Notes under the pieces: model-generated
The model's database searches: none
What the model was told of the DNA's origin: nothing
Seen by the model: the letters and a program-made list of their open reading frames with translations, nothing else
From: Liolophura sinensis
Lineage: Eukaryota > Mollusca > Polyplacophora > Chitonida > Chitonidae
DNA length: 64,000 bases
Direction: 5' to 3'
Assembly (NCBI RefSeq): GCF_032854445.1
Contig: NC_088306.1
Span: 23,657,764 to 23,721,763 of the forward strand
Translations under genes and position numbers: made by a program
Part shown: positions 1 through 11,685 of the stretch, piece after piece
Position numbering within the stretch: the first letter of the stretch is position 1
How the letters are laid out: the number at the start of each line of letters is the position of its first letter

Positions 1-1305
1 AGTTAGACTCATCAAGTAAAACAGATACTTTCTGAACTCATTATAAGTTAGATTCATCAAGTAAAACAGATACTTTCTGAACTCATTATAAGTTAGACTC
101 ATCAAGTAAAACAGATACTTTCTCAACTCATTATAAGTTAGATTCATCAAATAAAACAGATACTTTCTGAACTCATTATAAGTTAGGCTCATCAAGTAAA
201 ACAGATACTTTCTGAACTCATTATAAGTTAGATTCATCAAATAAAACAGATACTTTCTGAATTCATTATAAGTTAGGCTCATCAAGTAAAACAGATACTT
301 TCTGAACTCATTATAAGTTAGATTCATCAAGTAAAACAGATACTTTCTCAACTCATTATAAGTTAGACTCATCAAGTAAAACAGATACTTTCTGAACTCA
401 TTATAAGTTAGATTCATCAAGTAAAACAGATCCTTTCTGAACTCATTATAAGTTAGACTCATCAAGTAAAACAGATACTTTCTGAACTCATTATAAGTTA
501 GATTCATCAAGTAAAACAGATCCTTTCTGAACTCATTATAAGTTAGACTCATCAAGTAAAACAGATACTTTCTGAACTCATTATAAGTTAGATTCATCAA
601 ATAAAACAGATACTTTCTGAATTCATTATAAGTTAGACTCATCAAGTAAAACAGATACTTTCTGAACCCATTATAAGTTAGACTCATCAAGTAAAACAGA
701 TACTTTCTGAACTCATTATAAGTTAGGCTCATCAAGTAAAACAGATACTTTCTGAATTCATTATAAGTTAGACTCATCAAGTAAAACAGATCCTTTCTCA
801 ACTCATTATAAGTTAGATTCATCAAATAAAACAGATACTTTCTGAATTCATTATAAGTTAGACTCATCAAGTAAAACAGATACTTTCTGAACCCATTATA
901 AGTTAGACTCATCAAGTAAAACAGATACTTTCTGAACTCATTATAAGTTAGATTCATCAAATAAAACAGATACTTTCTGAACTCATTATAAGTTAGACTC
1001 ATCAAGTAAAACAGATCCTTTCTCAACTCATTATAAGTTAGACTCATCAAATAAAACAGATACTTCTGGGATTCATTATAAGTCAGGCTCATCAAGTAAA
1101 ACAGATACTTTCTGAATTCATTATAAGTTAGACTGATCAAATAAAACAGATACTTCTGGGATTCATTATAAGTTAGATTCATCAAGTAAAACAGATACTT
1201 TCTGAACTCATTATAAGTTAGACTCATCAAGTAAAACAGATACTTCTGGGATTCATTATAAGTTAGATTCATCAAGTAAAACAGATACTTCTGGAATTCA
1301 TCTCA
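1..1305. repeat. 45-bp satellite array, 29 units, open at left edge
   Basis: Twenty-nine head-to-tail units of exactly 45 bp, starting AGTTAGAYTCATCAARTAAA and ending TCATTATA, with no length change along the array. Only a few positions vary: GAC/GAT/GGC near the start, AAGT/AAAT, TACTTT/TCCTTT and the CTGAACTC segment. Units 24, 26, 28 and 29 carry a CTGGGATT or CTGGAATT variant and lie at the right end, where the array decays into single-copy sequence at about 1305. The variants are ordered: units 9-10 and 11-12 are identical 90-bp dimers, and units 14-18 are closely repeated as 19-23 (a 225-bp block). No ORF runs through it. The array begins at base 1, so its true length is unknown. Confidence 0.97.
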
Positions 1306-1789
1306 TCACTTTTTCAGTTATTGAGGAAACTACATGCATAGCAATGTATTACTAATTAGAGTGCCTCCGCTCAGAGCTCATTCCTTATATAGCTAAATAT
1401 ATAAATCATGCACATTTATTTATTTATCTGACGATGATTTGACACAATGCTCAAGAAGGGTGCTCAATCAGTTTTACTGGCGAGGCAAACCAGGGTGCAC
1501 CCTCCTGGCTTATTGCTGCAGTAGAACGAATGAATGAGAACGCATTTTAGCCTGCAACCTCATCGGGCAGGTGAGATAAGAATGAAAGAAAATATGCATC
1601 TAGTGACCCACTCCTATGTAACTCACAGGTGTAGCCAAGTTACATGTAGCCTGGACAACAACAACTGAGGTATATACTGTAATTTACCAAAAGTCAGGCA
1701 TACCGGGATGTAAAAATGCCCATTCACCAGCAACCAAAGGCATCAAAATGATTCATTTGATGCCAAGAGTTAAGATGCAATACAGTATA

Positions 1790-1976
1790 CTCTAATTCTT
1801 CAACCTTTTCAGCCACCTCTACAACCAATATTTTGAAATATTCGGAGAGAACTTTAGGGTATAGAGAAGCTTGCATATTTAATAGCACAAAGAAATCATT
1901 TTAGTGCCATTTTCACAATAATTGTTTGCATACATTTCACTGAAGAAAGTTGAAAAGGTTGAAAATTTTAATACAG
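1790..1976 (+). mobile_element. MITE-A copy 1
   Basis: A 187-bp non-autonomous element. It starts CTCTAATTCTTCAACC right after a TA and ends in a diverged copy of the inverted terminus (AAAATTTTAATACAG) followed by TA. The interior carries the family-A landmarks CCAATATTTTGAAA and CATTTTAGTGCCATTTTCA. The TA flanks suggest a Tc1/mariner-type target site. Similar copies lie at 9900-10096, 33841-34048 (inverted) and 55396-56545 (split). Confidence 0.8.
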
Positions 1977-4132
1977 TATGTAGCTCCAATATCTACCAAT
2001 ACCAATATTGTCACTCACAATTTAAGTAACTGTCTCACAAAGAATTCACTTGGTGGGCCATTTAAATCCACTGTTCTGTGACACAATCTATCTTAGCACA
2101 GTTCACCCATACATTCCTGCAACGTATTAATCATTCCACAAAGTAACACCTTCCTTACACATGAAAAAAGAGACACCTCTTCATGGGGGATAAAAAAAAA
2201 AAGATTAGTTGTTTCTTTTTTTCTCCAGTTCTGAAGACGGCAAGTGGAGACATCCCCCCATGAACTGGAGTGGCTCTCTCATAAATTGGGGAGCAATGAA
2301 GGTAAATCTGAATAGATGACACTGACACACCGTTTATCTGCAGGCAATCAGCTTGTTGCAGGCAAGTTTAAGATAAGGTGCTGATTTATTAGGGCCAGAC
2401 ATGGCATCTCCTGCCTCCATCCTAACAGCGTTGGATTATAGGTCTACGGAGTTCAGTGCCATCCTGCACTTACTTTTACTACGCATATAAAAAGCGAGCT
2501 TTTTTATAGTTTATATACGCTGGCAGTTTAGTGCAAAAATATTTTTACCTGATTGACACTTTATAAAATTAAAACTATTCACTTAATTACATACTGTATG
2601 TTGGATATTTTGTTCATCTAAATCCACAGCAAAGATGTGAAAAGACATACAGGTTATACCTGAATCTTCAGTAATTCCCAATATGCAATCCAAATGCAGT
2701 CACTCCATTCCAACCATGGAACACACTGTTCTCAACCTTATAACATCTTGTAGAGCTACATGTACCTATTTTAACAATTCTTATCCACTTTTTCAAAGTA
2801 ACAAAGCTTAGGCGTACCTTTCTATAATATCTGGAATCCAGAGACCCTACCACACATTTTCATGCAAGTAATTAGATATTACTCCTAAGGTTATTGTCTC
2901 CTTATCCAACATGGCTGACATTGTGAAGACATTTGGCTACTTGACTTGCATCAGCAGGTAAAAATCTAAGAACTACCTGTGACATAGCTGAGCAAAGATT
3001 ATACCTCTATTGTTCATTGAGATACACTATACGCACATTTCAAAACCATCAATCCCCCTACAAAATATATTCTTATCTTCAAATAATCTCCATTAAACTT
3101 CCCTGACGACATTGAATTTGCTGCCACTGAAGGTAAAATATGATATGTAGGATTACAGGGGATTAGGATGGCCGAGTTAATGACTAAAAGCACAATGCTG
3201 AGCAAGGCCTGGCATTTCTGACATGAGTACCTGTAATTTAGTCCAATTCCCTGGCTCAGGTGTGCAAATCTCAGGTCTGTCAGGCTGATGAAAACCAATC
3301 AATATGTACGTTCAAAGGCCAGGTAAATCAGCTTTCATGTCATTCTCAGCACACAGGCAGTAGATCAAACAGCAAAATATTGAGCGAGTCAATTAGTACT
3401 GAATAAATTTACCCAACGTTTTGTTTGTGTCACCATGCTTTATTTTCCAATTATTGCTGCATGGTGGAAAAGGCATCAGAGCTTATGTGAAGGGGTTGGA
3501 GATTAGCGCTTTAATGTACATTATACTGTAATAATACAGCAAGTGCCAACAGGTTAGAGCAGAATACACACAGGTAGACCTGTAAATGTAAGGTGATGCC
3601 TCAATAAATAAATAAACCCAATAGACGCACACTCCAGCACATCAATATTGGATATTGGATATGGATGCAATTTTTAAAAAAATTGTTTTTCAGAGTTTAT
3701 GAAGTCAAATTCCTTTAACTTCTGATATGTTAGTCAGGATATACTCTATTTTTATGCTGACATATAGAAAATACATGTAGTTTAACAGCTGTTTTAGCCT
3801 ACGTTTCCTTCACTTTGCCATGACCTAATAATAATCAGTAATACATGTGTGCATGTAATACCGAGTTTAATTCTTGGCGGTGTCTACAGCTAGCTATATG
3901 TACCTCTGCCAGAAAAGGAATCCTGACCCAAATCAGTTTCTTTCGGGGTGGATATATGAAAGATCTAAATTTTGATCTACGAAATAATCAATGTAACAAC
4001 ATCATTTTATGGTAAAGACCCCAATTTTAATGGACTAAATGATAAAGTTAAGCACGCACTGTATTTTAGACAAGCTTTAGACATTTTATACATGCTTTAG
4101 ACATGGCTTAAACCTATCCTGCTGATAACCGT

Positions 4133-4175
4133 ACACTGTATCCAAGAATATTTCACTTATACAATAGTGGTCATC
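4133..4175 (-). repeat. Diverged SINE 3' fragment
   Basis: An antisense scrap of the shared SINE tail: it reads TCCAAGAATATTTCACTTAT, matching the inverted form of the ATAAGTGAAATATTCTTGA module in the well-preserved copies. Only about 40 bp is recognisable. Confidence 0.5.
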
Positions 4176-4769
4176 ACTACGACTGATCGTAGCTACTGTT
4201 CACCTTACGCATGGCACAAATACAATGTACGCCTAATTCTTGACAATTGTTGACAGAATGCACCCTGTCTGTAATGCTGCACAGCTGTCTACCACATGTC
4301 CAATTCGCACATGCACGTATATAATCCCTGCGAATCGGCTGACTAGTGTGTTTATGGTTTTATTCTGTGCGGAAATTCACTCTGTACTTTGTGTTTATCA
4401 CCACTTGCGGTTTATTTGTGTTGCGAGGTTCACAAGTATTTGTGGTTGTGACTGGAAGATTTGGCGGTTCACTAGTACACATAGGCATGGAATAACAGAA
4501 ACCCACTAGAGACTGTTTTCAAACAACCTTTTCGCAAAGTGCAGAAAGTTTGCTTTCCACTTTGTCTTGAAAGGAAGTGTTGGGTTGTTTGGTGCTATAC
4601 AATGCTACATGCAAGAACACTCAGAAATTCAAATAAATAAACCACAAATCAAATCAGATCAGCAAATGGAACTACCTTCAACTGTCACAATACACATGTC
4701 ACTATACACATGTAATCACTTTGGTAGAATAAAAAAGCTTAGCTGCAATACTTCCAAAGTCACAAACTA

Positions 4770-4969
4770 ATTAATTCCTCAACCGTTTTGCATATGAACA
4801 GCAACTTTTAGAGCAATTTAGGCATATTTACAATTAGAGTTTGGAAACAACATTAATTTGATTGGCCAGTTTCAAGGCTTCACAAAAAGTATCAGTCTTC
4901 AGAGAAAGATGCCTTTAGAATATGTCTGAAAAAACCTTAGAAACATGCTGAAAGGTAGAAGAATTACAG
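4770..4969 (+). mobile_element. MITE-B copy 1
   Basis: About 200 bp with a left terminus TTAATTCCTCAACCG and a right terminus AGAAGAATTACAG followed by TA. The interior has the family-B landmarks TTGGAAACAACATTAATTTG, TTGGCCAGTTTCAAGGCTTC and ACAAAAAGTATCAGTC. The ends are imperfect inverted repeats of each other. No ORF of note. Confidence 0.8.
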
Positions 4970-5183
4970 TATCAGTACTAGTTCAATCATTCATTCAAAT
5001 AATCCAAATGGGATTGTGTACTTCAACTTGTCAAATTTGCTAGATTCATGTTTTGTAAGGGTTAAATCACCAAACAATGATGAAAAAACAAAGGTTTACA
5101 CCTTTGGATACAAAAATAATGGTAATAAAGAGTTTATGATTGGCAGAAATACTCATATGCATATAGGGAACCATATTCAACTC

Positions 5184-5706
5184 TTTACTTGGCGATGGGC
5201 AAAATCATGAGAGAAATGGTATCTGTGCAATCCCAAATTCTGGAAGAGGACTTTTGCAATGGTAAATAATTAAAAAAAGGCTTTACTTGGCCATGGACAA
5301 AATCATGAGAGAAATGGTATCTGTGCAATCCCAAATTCTGGAAGAGGACTTTTGCAATGGTAAACAATTAAAAAAGGCTTTACTTGGCGATGGACAAAAT
5401 CATGAGAGAAATGGTATCTGTGCAATCCTAAATTCTGGAAGAGGACTTTTGCAATGGTAAATAATTTAAAAAAAGGCTTTACTTGGCGATGGACAAAATC
5501 ATGAGAGAAATGGTATGTATGCAATCCCAAATTCTGGAAGAGGACTTTTGCAATGGTAAATAATTTAAAAAAAGGCTTTACTTGGCGATGGACAAAATCA
5601 TGAGAGAAATGATATGTATGCAATCCCAAATTCTGGAAGAGGAATTTTGCAATGGTAAATAATTTAAAAAAAGGCTTTACTTGGCGATGAACAAAATCAT
5701 GAGAGA
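5184..5706. repeat. 97-99-bp minisatellite, about 5.3 copies
   Basis: Direct repeats begin at 5184, 5282, 5379, 5478, 5577 and 5676 at TTTACTTGGCGATG, each with CATGAGAGAAATGGTAT, CCCAAATTCTGGAAGAGGA and a variable A-run near the end. The length difference (97 to 99 bp) sits in that A-run. The last three full periods are 99 bp, divisible by three, which lets an antisense ORF of 146 codons run through with a repeated peptide. I regard that ORF as a by-product of the repeat. Confidence 0.95.
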
Positions 5707-5984
5707 ATAGGATAAGGGCTACACAGGCCTCGTATGAATTCATTTGTGTCTATTACGACACCCACTGTGCTTCAGAAACATGAGATTTGTGGCACCTAGT
5801 GTGTACTGCGTTTCATTATAATCTGACAACACTGTCACGAAGGACTGATCCCTTTTCACCTGTATCTGGGGTAGGATGATGGACACATCTTTTATACTGT
5901 CTAATGAAACACTATAACCATCAGACCATGTCAACTTAAATGTTTGTTGGGATTCTCTCCTTCCACTAACAAAAGCTCTGTTCT

Positions 5985-6183
5985 TCAGTCAATTGATTGG
6001 CCTTTGACCAATGAGGTCCAGGGTTCAAATCCATCTCCTCAAGCTGTGGTTATTAGTCAGAAGATTTGCCACATGTCAAAAGGAAGGTTAATTTACTCAT
6101 TGGTTAACCTGACTGGTTTTGTACTCATATAAGTGAATATTTCTTGTGTACAGCTCTGGAAATACCAATAATAAATAATTACA
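5985..6183 (+). repeat. Diverged SINE with tRNA-like B box and shared 3' tail (family D)
   Basis: A B-box-like GGGTTCAAATCC lies near 6021, and the element ends with CATATAAGTGAATATTTCTT, then ACCAATAATAAATAA. The tail is recognisably the module used by the main SINE family (ATAAGTGAAATATTCTTGAG then ACACCAATCAAATAAATAA), but the head differs and no convincing A box is seen. The 5' limit is uncertain. Confidence 0.55.
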
Positions 6184-6670
6184 TAAATATAAATACACAT
6201 GTGTTCAGTGTTAGCAAATTATATCTCTATATGTATCTATTTCCAGTTTTAGAAAAACACATTTGTTTGAAATGAGCTACACATATAATGAAATTTGTAT
6301 GGCCTCAAGATCCAAGGAGGATTCAGGGATCAAAGGCCTTTTTCAGGCAGAATTTCTTCTTATGAGCTGATATCTGTCAGTTTTTGTGTGACACCTGAAT
6401 CACACATCTAGCAGACTATGACAGATCTCATTCTGTACGTTTTCTTTAATCTTTACCTGCCAAATTACCTGACCTAGAAACCAGCTCAAAGAAAATCTTG
6501 TGTGAGCAACCACAGTATACATACACGTACAGGTATATACAAGTATCTAAACGCAATACCATCAAATTTTCAGGAGAATATGAGTTAAAAAAAAGAAAAG
6601 AAAATTAGATCCATGTATTCTCTGTTCAGAAGTAGAGAATTTGTCAAATTATACCTGTGGAGCTAGAATT

Positions 6671-6955
6671 CACCTGCATGACAATGAACCTGTCAGAATT
6701 ACCTGTCTGATATAAACAATCACCTGAACAGAAATCCCCTGGATAATAATATAGCACCTGAACAGAATTCCCCTGCATTACAATACACATGAAAAGATTT
6801 CACCTGGATAATAATACACTTAAACAGACTTCACCTGCATCATAATGAATACCCCTAAACAGAATTCCCCTTAAAAAACCCAAAGAAGAGTTCACGTGCA
6901 GTGTCATAATACACCAGAACAGAATTCACCCCCAGCATAATGTCAGAGTATGTAA
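6671..6955. repeat. Degenerate tandem repeat of about 33 bp
   Basis: Roughly eight decayed units built on CACCTGAACAGAATTCCCCT followed by a GCATAATAATA-like segment. The best-preserved units are at about 6720-6790 and later ones drift (ACCCCTAAACAGAATTCCCC, ACCAGAACAGAATTCACCCC). Indels break the period. Confidence 0.75.
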
Positions 6956-7977
6956 CTCCTTCATGGTAATACACATCTACCGAAGACTTTGCAACATAGA
7001 ATTCAATCAGCATGCTGAAAATTTTCAGCGTCATTAACAACTGAAATTTATTCAAATATATGGTATATCGTTTCACATGCATTATTGTTGTGGACACCAT
7101 GTAACCCATTTAATGTCTCTGTTTCTAGCATTCCCCTTCCTTTTCACCAAACCCCTCATTAAAATATACCCCACCCTCAGGTCACCCATTTGTCATATGT
7201 GTATGTGATCAGGTAAATGATGGGTGGTACCAACAGAGTTGTACCCCTCAGATATTGGACAATCTGGCTTCCACACACAACTGTGAGTGCTCACACACCA
7301 TACACAGTACTGAATGCTCTACAGGCCAGGGCCAGTGTGCCCACAGCCTCTATGCCCTCTGCCCAACAGACTGAGGCTTGTACTGTGTTCTCAGTCTGTT
7401 AAGTCAACAGGGGTGAGCTCTGTGTTGTAGGGGCATAAGGAGGCAGACTGTGTGATGGGTGGGGGTATCAGATAACTTCTTCACACTGTCCACAGTAAAT
7501 ACTCTACTAGTTTGTAACTGGTGATATTAATGGAGACACGTTAATGAGTATCAAAAACAGGTCAATCAAATCAGTTCTCTTATTAATGTTGCACCTCACA
7601 GTTTCTGTATACCATTCATCATCAACCTTTTCAACATCTAAATCACTTTTTTCATTGAAATTTATGCATATGAGAGTAAGCCTTCGTTTATTCATTTGAT
7701 TGGTGTTCATTTTTTGTGTATATGCACATATATGCATGTACTTCCATCACTGATACAATTTTAAACTGCTTAGAATACATTGTAAAATATGGCAATACAG
7801 CCTGTATGACTTCTAAAGGTGATCATGCATTTTATAACAGAATTGATCAATTCATATCCATGCTTGATCGGACGTACAGTATCTACAGGGCCAAACAGTG
7901 TCTTCTAATTGGGCTGCCTTTTTAGTAGGTTAATTCGCACTACGGTAATCTCAGATATTGAGAAACCAGAAATCAAT
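6956..7977. other. Non-coding stretch, slightly GC-richer centre
   Basis: No gene or repeat recognised. The segment 7210-7480 is richer in G+C than its surroundings and carries a 61-codon ORF without recognisable content. It could be single-copy intronic sequence or the remains of an old element. Confidence 0.4.
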
Positions 7978-8193
7978 GCCAAATCCGAAAATTCTGCATA
8001 CGAAAGGGCATTAATTTTCAGTGGAATTTATACATTTATAATATTATTTTAGAGACAAAGCTACATTGGTTGGATTGGCCAATTTCACGGCTTCACACAA
8101 AGTATAATTTTAACAGTCTACATAGAATAATGCTTTCAGAATATGTCTGAATAAACACTTAGCAAACATGCGAAAAGGTTGAAGAATTACATT
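7978..8193 (+). mobile_element. MITE-B copy 2 (eroded left end)
   Basis: The interior matches family B (GACAAAGCTACATTGGTTGG, TTGGCCAATTTCACGGCTTC, AATAATGCTTTCAGAATATG) and the right end is intact up to GGTTGAAGAATTACA. The left terminus is eroded and its limit is approximate. Confidence 0.7.
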
Positions 8194-8916
8194 ATCAATG
8201 GCTGGTTTGTTTGCTACGTGTAGGCCAACACAGAGCTCTTTTTAAATGGTAGGGTCATTTAAATAATCCCTGGTAAGGTGGACCAGAGACCTTTCCTATG
8301 TCAACCCTAACACAGGGCAGGATCTACTGAGCTAAGTCCTTCATCCAGTCTGTAACTGTCAGGTAATATTCAGGTCAGACACCTAAAGCCTGGAGGCGAA
8401 GGGGGGCGGTGAGATGACCTTACCCAGACACAGGCCTGTTCTATAGTGTACATCTCATCTTACCCCAGGGCTTTGTTATTAACCTTGAGTGCTCCTGGAT
8501 ACCTATACCTGAGCATTGGAAACTACATGTAGGTATACTGTAGGTAGGGTACTTGACTAGAACGACTCTCCAACCCTTGATACCGTGAAGTGCATATTAC
8601 TACTGTTAACCACAAGTTTACTTTACTCCTGCTTTGAATATCACCTCTTGAAATGCCAGATAATTTACTGTCTTTGTTCGAAATGCTTGAAAGACATGAT
8701 ATACCTGCTGAGCTCAGGTATTTTGTCTGAAATTGGCTCTCAAAAAGCTGAACGAGTCCACAGGTAACTTTTGACCTACATACATGGAGAAGATATTTTT
8801 AATGACACAAATTCTAGGCATGACAATTACCTTGGACAGGTAAAACATGATTAGTGCTTACACCCATTTATGGTACCACACCACCCATATGCCTACCCCC
8901 CAGTACCCCTTTGCAT
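8194..8916. other. Non-coding stretch
   Basis: No gene or well-defined repeat seen. There is a TACATGTA octamer near 8524 and a short G-rich patch near 8400-8410. Confidence 0.4.
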
Positions 8917-8998
8917 AGTTTCCTCCCACCATAATGCTAGCTGCCATCATATAAGTGAAATATTCTTGAGTACAGGGTAAAACACCAATCAAACAATC
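8917..8998 (+). repeat. SINE 3' fragment (main family)
   Basis: An 82-bp piece from TTTCCTCCCACCATAATGCT through ATAAGTGAAATATTCTTGAG to ACACCAATCAAACAATCA. The tRNA-like head and the first half of the body are missing, as in a 5'-truncated insertion. Confidence 0.85.
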
Positions 8999-9899
8999 AT
9001 CCCCCCCCATTCCCTCCTCCCAAAAATTCAGATATCAGACAATTCAAGTTCAAGAATATCTCATAGTTTTCATTTCCATGCCTACTGCTTTCAATGCCGG
9101 ACTATTTGATGAAGATACACATATATGGTATGAGTGTATATAGTTTATTGGTACAAGTAATTTTTGGCTTTCAAAATCGCTAATAAGTCTTGACTGCTTT
9201 TGAAAGCTTACAAAAGGGGAGATTGATACTGTCTCATTCGACTGATGTACATACAGCTTCGGTCAAAATTACTCTGATCTATTACAAGTATGAATTGTAT
9301 GAATTTTGACCTACTTGCATACTTCCATTTGTTATCCAAACTTAAAATGTAGATATATATATCTATATAGATATATATGTAGACATTATGTATACACATC
9401 GACAGTAAAACCAACGAGCTGAGTGGACAGATAATTTACCAGGTGTCTAAAAATAAATGGATAAAGTGCATGATTGTGGCTAACCCTGATGAGAGATCAA
9501 TTTCCTTACAGGTGCCAATATGGCTGCCCTTCTAACAGGTTTTTCCACATTACCTTACAAAAAAAAAAAAAAAAAAAATGGAGCTGGATTTTTCAGTGAT
9601 TTACGGACTTGCTGAGACCAATACTGCTGTCAACACTTGAGACATGGGAGCTGTGGTAAGGAGTACTTTAGATCTGCCCCAGAGGAAAGTTACTGTACTT
9701 CCTCCATTACTTCAGCCCACACAGTAATTCATAAAATTATGTACTTTCTTCTCTGGAATGATCCACTGCAAAAGACAAAGGCCTGAGATTTGACCACAGA
9801 CATGTTTGGATTGCTAGTATGCCCACACATCCTTGTATATATATATTATATATATATATATATACATGTATATATATGTTTAAAGTTTATTCTGTGCTA
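8999..9899. other. Non-coding stretch with AT and A-run microsatellites
   Basis: Contains a C-run at about 9000, TA/TAGA-type alternations near 9350-9380, an 18-base A-run near 9560-9577 and a TA microsatellite at about 9837-9880 that abuts MITE-A copy 2. No coding signal. Confidence 0.55.
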
Positions 9900-10096
9900 C
9901 CCTAATTCTTCAAGCTTTTCAACTGTCTCTGCAACCAATATTTTGATAATTCTGAGAGAACTATGCAGTGAAGAGATTAATAGCGTGCACAGTTTTATGA
10001 ATCTTGCATCTTTAATGACAAAAACAAATCATTTTTAGCATCATTTTCCTAATCACTGCATGCACTTCAGTAGTTGAAAATGTTGAAGATTTACAG
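9900..10096 (+). mobile_element. MITE-A copy 2
   Basis: A 197-bp element starting CCCTAATTCTTCAAGC after TA and ending GTTGAAGATTTACAG before TA. The interior is collinear with copy 1, with added TAGCGTGCACAGTTTTATGA-like sequence that copy 1 lacks. It is a good reference for the intact state of the copy interrupted at 55457. Confidence 0.85.
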
Positions 10097-11468
10097 TAAA
10101 TGCAATTTGATGCAGCGATTTGATAAATATACATTAGGGAAATCGTATCTTTACATATACCTTTAGGCGACATTTACTGTGTGTTTTACGTCTGTGCCAA
10201 CACTAAAAATATCCCAAAATGGACTGAAAACAAAATTAAAAATCCAGCTTTTCATTTTATCTGATCTTAATGTTTTTTTTTTATCATTTTCCAGTTTTAT
10301 TAAAGTCAGATGCTTTTTCAGTTTATATTTTATACCCTGAACCTCAGACTTTGACGAGAAGATCTTCTCGTATAACCAAAATTTTAATTGCTGTTGCCCT
10401 AGAAGAGAAAGAAGGGACTTAAAGTTGCAACTAATGGCATTTGTATATTTTTCTTCAATGGGAAATCCTGACAATTCTTCATTAGACAGACACTGGAGAG
10501 GAAAACTCACCATCTGCTCCCAGCTAGAGTGTATGTATACTGTCATGAATGATAACAGCAACTGGACTCTGGATTTCTTCCATTATCTGTAGACAAACTG
10601 CCATCAAAGTAAGTGTCAGAAGCTTCAAACATCAGCCTCTGGGCATGAGCTATCCTTATCAGTACATGTACAGCCCCACACAGACTTATCTCAGCACCCC
10701 TCAAGTATGCCACAAGGGTGGTGTGCCATATCCCCTACCCCCAAGGGTCAGTACAAATTGCCTGTCCACTAGCCTTGGAACCCCTGGTCCATAGAGATGT
10801 GATAAACTGTTTTTTATATTGGACATTTCAGTGATAATCATAAACTGCTTTCCTAAGTTCACAGCATGGGAAAATACAACCCTGTAGCATACTGAAAATT
10901 AATATATATATATATATATAATATATTATATATATATATGTAGTTGTAAAAAGCAAAACACAATTTACACTGTATGATCCTAGACAGATGTATCAAGAAT
11001 GCAACTTCAATTTTACATCTTCTTGAATGTTGAAGTCAGCCAACTGAAGTGAAGGTATTAAGTATTCTGAAGTCCCAATATACACATTTCATAACTCAAA
11101 AACTGCAACTTTCTTTGATCTGCAAAAACCAATACAGCCAGAGTCCATTGTATTTTTTTCTACAGCAGCTTTTATGTTGCTGTGGTTTCCTTTTGTACTA
11201 CAACTGCCCTCCCAGAATAGCCAAATGGTTTGCCTTTGAGCTTCTGAGGAATGTGCAGGGCCGTGATGTTATTGTAGGCCATGGCCCTCACTGCAGGCTA
11301 GCCAGGCTGCTGGATGTTTACCATCTCCCTGACAAGTGTTGTTGTTGCTACTGTGAAATGATATGTGCGCAATCACACAGCAGAAGCAGATTGCAAGCCT
11401 GGGCTATTCCAAGCATCCCAGCCAGCTCTGCAGTGTTGTTGTTGTTGTTGTAAAGGACAATTTCAATG
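10097..11468. other. Non-coding stretch with a TA hairpin
   Basis: An antisense 132-codon ORF (10163-10561) and a sense 134-codon ORF (11049-11453) show no recognisable domain and are probably chance. A near-palindromic TA tract at about 10900-10940 could form a cruciform. The segment 11200-11450 is GC-richer and ends in a short GTT run. Confidence 0.45.
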
Positions 11469-11685
11469 ACCCAAATTCCTCAACCTGGTCGCATATAAAA
11501 GAGTAACTTTCAGTGCAATTCAGACATATTTTGCATTTGATTTTGGAAACAAATTACAAATGTTGGATTTGACAGTTTCAGGGCTTCACAAAAAATATAA
11601 CTTTATCAGTCAACTCAGAATAATGCCTTCAAAATACGCTTGAATAAACACCTGGCAAACAGGAGAAAAGGTTGAAGAATTACAG
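11469..11685 (+). mobile_element. MITE-B copy 3
   Basis: About 217 bp: left end CCCAAATTCCTCAACC, right end AAAGGTTGAAGAATTACAG followed by TA. All family-B landmarks are present, including TTTCAGTGCAATTCAGACAT, TTTCAGGGCTTCACAAAAAA and GCTTGAATAAACACCTGGCA. One of the two longest copies. Confidence 0.85.

Larger units (their letters stand above)
1306..4769. other. Non-coding stretch with one MITE-A copy and one SINE scrap
   Basis: No coding feature is visible. The stretch contains the MITE-A copy at 1790-1976, a purine run near 2190-2205, a diverged antisense SINE 3' scrap near 4133-4175 and several TACATGTA octamers (near 1641, 2757 and 3772). The ORFs here are under 95 codons and have no recognisable content. 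Confidence 0.6.

Noticed and set aside
1-1305. Regular repeats as a CRISPR array
   Set aside because: The 45-bp units abut with no unique spacers, and the context is eukaryotic.
5303-5743. 146-codon antisense ORF as a gene
   Set aside because: It is produced by the 99-bp tandem repeat, and the peptide simply mirrors the DNA period.
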